From the NCBI GenBank assembly GCA_963728825.1, contig CAVSLA010000004.1:1674001-1738000 (forward strand): DNA of 64,000 nt. Direction: 5' to 3'. This stretch comes from CAVREM01 sp963728825 (GTDB lineage: Bacteria; Acidobacteriota; Vicinamibacteria; Vicinamibacterales; CAVVIG01). Numbering within the stretch: position 1 is the first letter of the stretch; every line of letters starts with the position of its first letter. Below the pieces are notes generated by a model, which saw only the letters and a program-made list of their open reading frames with translations, was not told the origin of the DNA and searched no databases. Shown one piece after another: positions 57,131-64,000 of this stretch. Position numbers and translations under genes: made by a program.

Positions 57131-59690
57131 TCATTCCGCGCGGAGCGTGGCCAGCGGTTTGTGCCGCAGGACGTCGAGGCTCGAGAACACGCCGATCGCG
57201 GCGACGAGGATCATCGTGAGCACGACGCCCATGATGTGCTCGACGCCGTGCACCCGCCAGGGGATGTCGATCGCCCAGCGGCTGATGCCCCAGGTGAGCG
57301 CGACCGCTGCGAGCGAGCCGATCGTGCCCGCCAGCAGACCGAGCACGCTGTACTCGAACAGCAGCATCCTGCCGATGGTTCGCGTGTTTGCGCCGAGGGT
57401 CTTGAACACCGCCGCCTCGTAGACGCGCTGGAACTTCGTCATGGCCACGGCGCCGACGAGAATCAGGACCCCGCTGAACAGCACCAGCCCGCCGACGACG
57501 GTGATGGCCAGGGTGACCTTGCTCATAACGTCCGCGGACGGTGTTCAGCATCTCGCGAAGATCGATGACCGAGACGTTGGGGAATCGCTCGCACGAGCTC
57601 GTACTGGAACCTGGCGCGCGCCGCCGCTTCGTCGGGCCCCTTCAGCGGGGCGATCATCATCTGCGGCGCGTTCTCGAGGACGCCCGGCCGGAAGACGAAC
57701 ATGAACCCGCCGCTCCGGGCATCGCGCCAGTCGACTTCGCGGATGCTGGTGACCCGCGCCGTGACGATCCGTCCCAGGATGTCGAAGCGCATGCGTGTCG
57801 CCGACGTCGAGTTGAAAGCGCTCGCCGAGCTCCTCCTCGATCGACACTTCCGCTTCGGTCGACGGGCCACTCCAGAAACTGCCCGTCGACGACTCGCTCG
57901 TTCGATTCGAGGTGGTCCCGGTAGGTGATGGTGTACTCGCGGCCGAGCGACGCCGCGCTCGCGAACGTCCTCGAAGCTCTCGAGGTTGGTCTCGCGTCCT
58001 TCGACGCCGGTCACCCGGGCCCGCAGCACCGGAATCAGCTGGAACTCTCCGGCGCCGCGCTGTGCGATCCGACAGGAACTCGCGCACGCCCGACAGCTGG
58101 TCGCGCTGGATGTCCATCAGGAACATGTCCGGTCCGGCTTCGCTGGCCCCCATGTCGAGCTCTTCCAGCAGGCTCGCCTGCATCGAGCGGACGCCGACGA
58201 TGAAGAAGGCGCCGAGGCCGACGGCGAGGAGGATGACGCGCGTCTGGTTGCCGGGGCGTGAAATGTGCAGCACGGCGTGGCGCAGCGGAAACGACCTGGC
58301 GTTCGACAGCGGCGCAATCGACGCGCACCAGCAGGCGGCCCGCCCAGTGGAGGACAAGCGCGACGCCGCAGAAGCCGGCGCAGACGATCAGGCCGACGTT
58401 GAGCGATGCCGCCTGCCAGGCCGTCAGCGCGACGAGCGCGGCCGAGACCAACGCCATCGCCGCCCACCGCAGCCAGTCGAATGACGGCTCGCCGCACGAC
58501 TCGTCGCGCAGCAGCAGCGACGGCTTGACCAGCCGCACCTGCAGCAGCGGCACGACCGAGAACAGCAGCGACACGAGCGCGCCCGATGCCGATGCCCTGC
58601 GCCGCCGCGCTCGGCGTGACCCCGTACTCGACGTCGGCCAGAATCGGCGTTCCGGCGGGAAGAAACAGCGGAATCGCCGCAATCGCGCCGCGCGCCAGCA
58701 CGACGCCGAGCAGGCTTCCCGCCAGACCGAGCGCGAGCACCTGCAGCAGATAGACGGTGATGATCTGGGCGCTGCGCGCCCCCACGCACTTCAGCACGGC
58801 GATGCTGCGGAACTTCTGCAGGATGAACACGCGCGTCACGCTCGACACCGCGATGCCGCCGAGGATGACGATCACCAGCCCGACCATGCTCAGGTAGTTC
58901 TCGGCGCGCTCGAAATCCTCGCCGATCGCGTCGTCGGTGGCGCGGAACGAGCGCGCGTTCACGAATTCGTCGCTGAACTCCTCGCGCAGCGCCCGGACCA
59001 GCGGCGTCGGCGCGCGACTCGGCGACGCGGACGAGAATCATGCGCCGCACCTGGCTGCCGAAGCCGACCAGGCCGGTCGCGCCGACGTCGGCGAAGTCGA
59101 TCAGCACGCGCGGCCCGAGGCTGAAGTTGCCCATGCTGCGGCCCGGCTCGGTGGTGATCACGCCGCGGATCGTGAACGTGGCTTTGCCAATCGCCAGCCG
59201 GTCGCCGACCCGGACGTCGAGCGCCGTCAGCAGCTCCGGCCGGACGAGCGCCCCGGAATTGCGCAGCAGCGCGTGCGAATAGGCCTGGCCGCCCTCGAGC
59301 CCCACGGTGCCGTAGAGCGGAAACTCGGGGCCGACCGCGCGCAACTCGACCATCCGAACGGCTGCGATCGCTGCGCTGGAGCGTCGGCGGCCGACGGACC
59401 ATCGTCGGCGTCTCGATGGTCTCGGTCCGGTGCCTCGGCGCCCACGATCGACAGCTGGCGGTCGATGACCTGCCGCGCCGACGGGCGTCCACTCGCGACT
59501 GGTCGAGATCGTGCACGTCGGCCGCGATCAGGCCCCGCGCCTCCTGCGTGAAGACGGCGCGCACGTTCTGAATCACCGAGCGCAGCGCCACGATCGCGGC
59601 GACGCCGACGGCGATGCAGATGAAGAAGAACAGCAGCCGTTGCCACGACGCGCGCGTCTCGCGGACCGCCATCGCCAGGACGAATTTCAT
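57131..59690 (-). CDS. YbbP-like ABC transporter permease (frame lesions)
   Basis: Large FtsX-domain permease, about 850 residues, with two FtsX-type membrane modules as in E. coli YbbP. ATG at 59690 gives MKFVLAMAVRETRASWQRLL and membrane segment FFFICIAVGVAAIVALRSV. First module: YLSMVGLVIVILGGIAVSSV with RSIAVLKCVGARSAQIITVY. Last module: LAITVVGGLVLFSGVLILVG with AVFKTLGANTRTIGRMLL and end SSLDVLRHKPLATLRAE. At least seven lesions fall between 59460 and 57530, the densest in the window. It overlaps the ATPase gene by four bases. Probably a lipid or lipoprotein exporter. Confidence 0.85.
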
Positions 59691-60355
59691 GTCTGCTCCA
59701 CCACCGCGCCGTCGCGCAGCACGACCCGCGCTTCGGCGACCGCCGCCAGCTCGCGATCGTGGGTCACGAGCACCAGCGTCGTGCCGCGCGTGCGATGAAT
59801 GCCCTGCAGCAGCTCGAGGATGTGACGGCCGTTGGTGGTGTCCAGATTGCCGGTGGGCTCGTCGGCGAGGAGAATCGGCGGATCGTTGGCCAGCGCCCGC
59901 GCCAGCGCCACGCGCTGCTGCTCGCCGCCGGACAGCTGCGACGGGTAATGGTGGCCGCGGTCGGTCAGGCCCACTTCGTCGAGCAGCCGGCGCGCGCGGA
60001 CCGCCGCATCCGCCGCGCCGGCGATCTCCATCGGCACGAGCACGTTCTCGTACGCGGTCAGCGACGGAATCAGGTGAAAGAACTGGAACACGAACCCGAT
60101 CTTCTCGCCGCGCAGCTTGGCCAGCGCGTCCTCGCTCGAGCCGGGTGATGTCGACGCCGTCGATGACGACCGAGCCGGACGAGGGCGCGTCGAGCCCGGC
60201 AATCAGCCCGAGCAGCGTCGATTTGCCGCTGCCCGAGGCGCCGACGATCGCCACGAAACTGCCCGCGCGGGATCGTCATCGTCAGCGGCTGCAGGATGGT
60301 GAGCGGATGCGGTGCCGCTCGTGACCGTTTTCGAGACGCCGCGCAGCTCGATCAT
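59687..60355 (-). CDS. YbbA/LolD-like ABC transporter ATP-binding protein (frame lesions)
   Basis: ATPase partner of the YbbP-like permease. ATG at 60355 gives MIELRGVSKTVTSGT, but two lesions near 60310 and 60262 interrupt the Walker A region; the repaired reading has VAIVGASGSGKSTLLGLIAG. Later parts are clean: Q-loop GFVFQFFHLIPSLTAYENVL, signature QLSGGEQQRVALARALANDP, Walker B LLADEPTGNLDTTNGRHIL and VLVTHDRELAAVAEARV. Another lesion near 60140. The raw reading is in frame with the preceding esterase, which makes an apparent fusion. About 222 residues. Confidence 0.9.
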
Positions 60356-61032
60356 TCTGCCGTTCACGATCGGCTGCAACGCGGCCCAGAGGTTGTCGGC
60401 CACTTTCTGCGCGCCGGCCGCGGTCGGATGGATGCCGTCGGTCTGATTCATGTGCGGCAGCCGGCGACGCCGTCGAGCAGAAACGGCAGGAGCACCACGT
60501 CATGATCCTTCGCCACGTCGCGATACGTCCGTCGGAACGTCGGCCGTGTACGCGGCTCCGAAATTCGGCGGCGCCTCCATGCCGGCGAGAATGACATCGA
60601 TCCCGCGGGCTCGGGCGCGGTCGATGATCTCGCTGAGGTTGTCGCGCAGCTGCTCGACCGGCAGACCACGCAGCGCGTCGTTCCCGCCCAGCGCCACGAT
60701 CAGGACCTTGACGTCGCCTTCGAGCGCCCAGTCGACCGCCGCAGCCCGCCCGCCGACGTATCTCCCGATACGCCCGCGTTGACGACCTCGTAGCGCAGCC
60801 CTTCGCGTCGAGCCGCTGTTGCAGGAGGGCCGGGTAGGCCTCGTCGGGGTTCAGACCGAGCCCCGCCGTCAGGCTGTCGCCCAGCGCGACAATCCGCGGC
60901 CGCGAGCGGTGCGGCGCGCTGCGGGTACGTGGCGGCTGGCCGCTCGAGCATGCGCCGGCTTCGGGGCGCGTTCGGCGGTACACGCCGCCGTCAAGAGGAG
61001 CAGGAGTCAGAGAACGCCAGCGCTCGGATCAT
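60353..61032 (-). CDS. TesA-like SGNH/GDSL esterase, lipoprotein (frame lesions)
   Basis: Periplasmic arylesterase/lysophospholipase of the TesA type. ATG at 61032 overlaps the previous stop. After one lesion the N-terminus shows a lipoprotein signal LLLLLTAAC, then a spacer and RIVALGDSLTAGLGLNPDEA (catalytic serine in GDSL). Next come VNAGVSGDTSAGGL, LIVALGGNDALRGLPVEQLR (block III) and the C-terminal catalytic pair in DGIHPTAAGAQKVADNLW. Lesions near 61015, 60815, 60740 and 60525 are repaired. tesA, ybbA and ybbP are also neighbours in E. coli, which supports all three calls. Confidence 0.88.
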
Positions 61033-61269
61033 CGATTGGCTAGGAGCTGCTCTTCGAGGGCGGCCACGGCGCGCTCGAGCATCTGGCGATGACGATCTGA
61101 TCGGGCGGCCGCCAGCTCGTTACGCGCGCGCGTCAGCGTCAGCTCGAGCGTCTGGTGTCGGGTCCGCGCGTCCCGTTCCTCACGTGACAGCGTCCGGCGC
61201 AACGTCGGCTTGTATTTCCGCCTCGGCCTGCTGGAACTCGACGTCCTTGCTCTCGAAGCCTCGGGCCAT
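61029..61269 (-). CDS. Small coiled-coil protein (one frame lesion)
   Basis: Unknown soluble protein of about 80 residues, too broken to be obvious in any single frame. ATG at 61269 gives MARGFESKDVEFQQAEAEIQ. After removal of one base near 61205 it continues RRTLSREERDARTRHQTLEL, ending LERAVAALEEQLLANR. It is almost entirely charged helix with heptad-like leucines, so a coiled coil is likely. The stop overlaps the esterase start (ATGA). It is the last gene with clear continuity to the main chromosome; the chimeric stretch follows. Confidence 0.68.
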
Positions 61270-61830
61270 CAGGGATGACTACAGTATCCTACAGACATGC
61301 ACAGCGCGCACGACCTCACCACGCGCTGGCCGGCGCTCGACGTCGCGGCCAAACGCCCTCGCATCCAGGACAGTCTGTCCTTGTCCCCGGGTCCACTCGA
61401 ACAGACGAGCGGCACCTACCGCGCGATCGCCGAACGTGCCGTCGCGACCTTCGCGCACGGGTAGCATCATCGGATGCGATGCCAGAGGCGTGCGCTGCCG
61501 CGCGGGTCACGTCGCCGGTTGCGAGCGGCCGCAGCGGCAGCTTGCGGCAACGGGACAGGATCGTCGGTAACGCCCGCGCCGGTGGAATGACTGACGAGCA
61601 GAAACAGCGATCGTTGCGGCGGCTCTTCGAGAAACCTTCAGCAGCGCATTGGCCGCGTTTCGGATTGAGTTCGTCGACGGTATCGACGATGCATACTCGC
61701 CAGCCGCTCCACAGCCGCGGTCGAGCCGAAGAACGAAATCGTCTCCCGTGTCTCGTCGACGGTGATGACCGTGCGCAGCACGCCGCGATCGTTGAGGCCG
61801 CGCTCGAGCACCAATAGCCCGCCATGGGCA
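61270..61830. other. Probable chimeric junction zone
   Basis: To the left the gene order is compact and coherent. To the right of about 61270 the sequence carries a partial delta' gene without either end, and from about 61824 a histidine kinase without its N-terminal half. Two truncated genes of different taxonomic style meeting head to head, with no repeat, integrase or transposase, look like misjoined fragments rather than a mobile element. Confidence 0.65.
61316..61823 (-). pseudogene. holB: DNA polymerase III delta' fragment (alphaproteobacterial style)
   Basis: Piece of the clamp-loader subunit HolB. Reading on the minus strand, after single-base repairs: GLLVLERGLNDRGVLRTVIT, VDETRETISFFGSTAA, WRVCIVDTVDELNPNAANAL, the AAA+ element ANALLKVLEEPPQRSLFLLV, and ILSRCRKLPLRPLATGDVTR. 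These phrases resemble rhizobial delta' subunits from memory. The N-terminal Walker A part is missing (cut at about 61823) and the C-terminal collar domain is not recognisable below about 61450. The extra-base lesions are the same type as elsewhere. It does not match the main chromosome's style. Confidence 0.65.
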
Positions 61831-62385
61831 TTCGGCCGCGACCTGGCGCGCGACCGGATCATCGGGTTCGAGCGCTGGTCACCGCCCTGGAGGTGGAGCG
61901 CCTCTCGCTGGGCGAGCTGGTGCAGCGGTCGTTCCTGGAGGCCGGCAAGGCGGCGTACGCCGCAGGGCTCACGCTCGAGCTCGAGAGCTCCGAGGTGGGG
62001 CCCGACCTGGACATCGACGGCGATCCGGAGCGGCTCGCGCAGGTCTTCGACAACCTGTTCAGCAACGCGATCAAGTACACCGCCCGCGAGGGGAAGGTCA
62101 CGGTCGCGTCTGACCTACGAGGGCGACCATGCCGTGGTCCGGGTGCGCGACACGGGACGGGGCATCTGCCGAGGACGAGCTCGAGCGAGATCTTCACCAA
62201 GTTCTTCCGCAGCAGCACCGTGCTCACCGACGCCATCCCCGGCATCGGTCTCGGCCTGGCGATCACCAAGAGGCATCGTCGACGCGCACGGCGGCGAGAT
62301 CGCGGTCTTCAGCGAGCTCGGTGAAGGGACGACGTTCGAGGTCCGGCTGCCGCTCCCCGCTCCGCTACCGGCCGCCGCTGCCTGA
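61824..62385 (+). pseudogene. Histidine kinase C-terminal fragment (actinobacterial style)
   Basis: Only the dimerisation tail and ATPase domain of a two-component sensor. After repair: LARDRIIGFERLVTALEVER, then LSLGELVQRSFLEAGKAAYA, the N-box DPERLAQVFDNLFSNAIKYT, G1 VRVRDTGRGI, F-box EDELERIFTKFFRSS and G2 IPGIGLGLAITKGIVDAHGG. It ends VRLPLPAPLPAAAA at 62385. The upstream sensor part is missing because of the junction at about 61824. Four or more single-base lesions are present. The style and the neighbours recO-uppS point to an actinobacterium such as a nocardioid. Confidence 0.8.
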
Positions 62386-62457
62386 CGCTCGCCGAGCCGC
62401 GCTCCGGAGGACGGCGGGTCGCTCCCGGTTGTCGCCGCGGCGGGGGACAATGGCCCC

Positions 62458-63192
62458 ATGCCCCTGTACAGCGACGAAGCCATCGTGCTGCGCACGCACA
62501 AGCTGGCAGAGGCTGACCGCATCATCACGCTGCTGACCAGGGAGCACGGCGTGGTCCGGGCCGTCGCCAAGGGAGTACGCCGTACCTCCTCGCGCTTCGG
62601 GTCCCGGCTGGAGCCGTTCACCCACGTCGACCTGCAGCTCGCGGTCGGGCGCAACCTCGACACGATCACCCAGGCGGAGACGCGCGCTCCCTACGGAGCG
62701 ACCATCTCTGCCGACTACGACCGCTACACGGCCGGCGAGCGTGATGCTCGAGACCGCCGAACGCCTGGTCTCCGAGGAGCGGCAGCCCTCCGTGCAGCAG
62801 TACCTCCTGCTCGTGGCCGCCCTGCGCGCGATGACGGCGGGGGAGCACCGCTCCGGCGACGTGCTCGACTCGTTCCTGCTGAGGTCCCTGTCGGTGGCCG
62901 GCTACGCCCCGTCGTTCGCTGCTTGTGCCAACTGCGGCCTCGAAGGTCCGCACCGGGCGTTCAGCCCGGCCGCGGGCGGGACGCTGTGCCCGACGTGCCG
63001 GGTGCCCGGGCTCGGCGAGCCCCGCCCCGGAGACCCTGCTGCTGCTGGGTGCCCTGCTGGCCGGCGACTGGCCGGTCGTCGACGCGGCGGAGCAGCGCAA
63101 CCGTCGTGAGGCGCGCGGTCTCGTGTCGGCGTTCGTCTCCTGGCACCTCGAGCGGGGCCTGCGGTCCATGCCCTATGTCGGCGAGGCGTGAG
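62458..63192 (+). CDS. recO: DNA repair protein RecO (frame lesions)
   Basis: Mediator that loads RecA on SSB-coated DNA with RecF/RecR. ATG start MPLYSDEAIVLRTHKLAEAD, OB-fold part ITLLTREHGVVRAVAKGVRR and TSSRFGSRLEPFTHVDLQLA. Near 62738 and 63025 single extra bases shift the frame; repaired it gives VMLETAERLVSEERQPSVQQ, the four-cysteine zinc site (CANCGLEG and CPTCRVPG, about residues 155-185) and LLLLGALLAGDWPVVDAAEQ. It overlaps uppS by GTGAG, the recO-uppS order typical of actinobacteria. About 244 residues. Confidence 0.92.
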
Positions 63193-63974
63193 TGGCGCGT
63201 CGTACGAGCAAGCGGGCAGGTACGCCGCCCCGAACCGCATCCCTCCGGCGCCACCCCTCCGGCGATCCCGGCTGATCTGGTGCCCGCGGCACGTCGCGAT
63301 CATCATGGACGGCAACGGGCGATGGGCACAGGAGCGCGGCCTGCCCCGCACCGCCGGTCACGAGCAGGGTGAGCACTCGCTGTTCGACGTGGTCGAGGGC
63401 GCCATCGAGATCGGCGTACGGGCCATCTCCGCCTACGCGTTCTCCACCGAGAACTGGTCGCGGTCGGCCGACGAGGTGAGGTTCCTGATGGGCTTCAACC
63501 GCGACGTGATCCGGCGCCGGCGCGACGAGATGCACGAGCTCGGCGTCCGCGTGCGGTGGGCCGGCCGGACGGCCGCGGCTGTGGCGCTCGGTGATCAAGG
63601 AGCTCCAGGTCGCCGAGGAGCTGACCAGGGACAACGACGTGCTCACGCTGACCATGTGCGTCAACTACGGCGGCCGCGCGGAGCTCGTGGACGCGGCCCG
63701 CGCGATCGGCCGAGACGTCGCCGCGGGTCGGCTCAACGCCGAACGCATCGACGAGCGGACCTTCGCGAAGTACCTCTACGTGCCCGAGGTCGCCGACGCC
63801 GACATGGTCTGGCGGACCTCGGGCGAGCAACGGCTGAGCAACTTCATGCTGTGGCAGGCGGCGTACTCCGAGATGGTCTTCAGCAACGTGCTCTGGCCCG
63901 ACGTCGACCGCCGCGACCTCTGGGCCGCCGTCGAGACCTACGCGAGCCGCAACCGCCGCTACGGCTCCGCCTGA
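63188..63974 (+). CDS. uppS: Isoprenyl transferase / undecaprenyl diphosphate synthase (one frame lesion)
   Basis: cis-Prenyltransferase that elongates polyprenyl diphosphate for cell-wall lipid carriers. GTG start, N-terminal extension of about 30 residues, then HVAIIMDGNGRWAQERGLPR with the catalytic aspartate, AISAYAFSTENWSRSADEVR and, after one extra base near 63575, LTLTMCVNYGGRAELVDAAR, ADMVWRTSGEQRLSNFMLWQ and PDVDRRDLWAAVETYASRN. The motif RTSGEQRLSNFMLWQ confirms the family. Its sequence is closest in style to nocardioid actinobacteria. The last 26 bases of the window hold nothing identifiable. Confidence 0.95.
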
Positions 63975-64000
63975 CCCCACCGCCGAGACGTCGCATCTGA

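Noticed and set aside
61297..61464. Plus-strand open reading beginning MHSAHDLTTRWPALDV
   Set aside because: It is about 55 codons, has no recognised family, lies in the junction zone and overlaps the delta' fragment, so coding cannot be supported.
61270..61830. Mobile element or genomic island boundary
   Set aside because: No integrase, transposase, tRNA or direct repeat is visible, and both neighbouring genes are truncated fragments, so misjoining is preferred.

Overview
The window looks like part of a GC-rich bacterial chromosome, probably an acidobacterium of the Vicinamibacteria type (inferred from gene content and style, not from a marker search). It holds tightly packed housekeeping operons, a TonB-type transducer, a VWFA-related protein, a PQQ/cytochrome c enzyme and a large efflux cluster. 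About 61.2 kb reads as one coherent chromosome. The last ~2.7 kb does not: after ~61,270 comes a fragment of an alphaproteobacterial-looking DNA polymerase III delta' gene (to ~61,823), and then an actinobacterial-looking run (histidine kinase tail, recO, uppS) to the end. This looks like a chimeric join.

Layout. 1-9.7 kb (minus strand): translation and secretion genes (rplS, trmD, rimM, khpA, rpsP, ffh), riboflavin synthesis (ribBA, ribE, ribD), ftsY and phospholipid genes (gpsA, plsY), then thpR. 9.8-13.2 kb: cinA, pgpA, an RDD protein, a zinc-ribbon protein and a TPR membrane protein. 13.2-20.7 kb: ftcD, an NtrC/NtrY-like two-component pair, nrdR, a flippase-like protein, purC and a Fis-like regulator. 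21-23.3 kb: groES-groEL with a sigma70 promoter, a CIRCE operator and a strong terminator. 23.3-34.6 kb: tonB, a small stress-type protein, a geranylgeranyl-reductase-like flavoprotein, a VWA protein, tatA, selB, rnr, glycerate kinase, an unknown 94-aa protein and ftsEX. 34.7-40.4 kb: gatB, pckA, an ECF sigma/anti-sigma pair and ispH. 40.7-51.4 kb: one long plus-strand efflux cluster (Spy-like protein, TolC-like channel, adaptor, RND pump, MacA-like adaptor, MacB-type permease and ATPase). 51.4-61.3 kb: PQQ/cytochrome c enzyme, GNAT, folK, a ferritin-like protein, a DksA-like protein, a purine permease, and a tesA-ybbA-ybbP-like cluster.

Two genome-scale patterns stand out. First, many essential genes are broken by single-base frame lesions. 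In nearly every lesion resolved by hand, deleting one base restores the family sequence, so these are single-base insertions. The same error type occurs in all three taxonomic pieces, which points to sequencing error rather than biology. Products below are therefore described as the repaired gene would read. Second, intergenic spaces repeatedly contain degenerate tandem arrays with a 7-base (once 8-base) period. The unit sequence differs at each locus and several arrays fold into long inverted repeats. A separate family of hairpins starting with GTAGG also recurs. These two repeat classes are the most interesting non-coding content.
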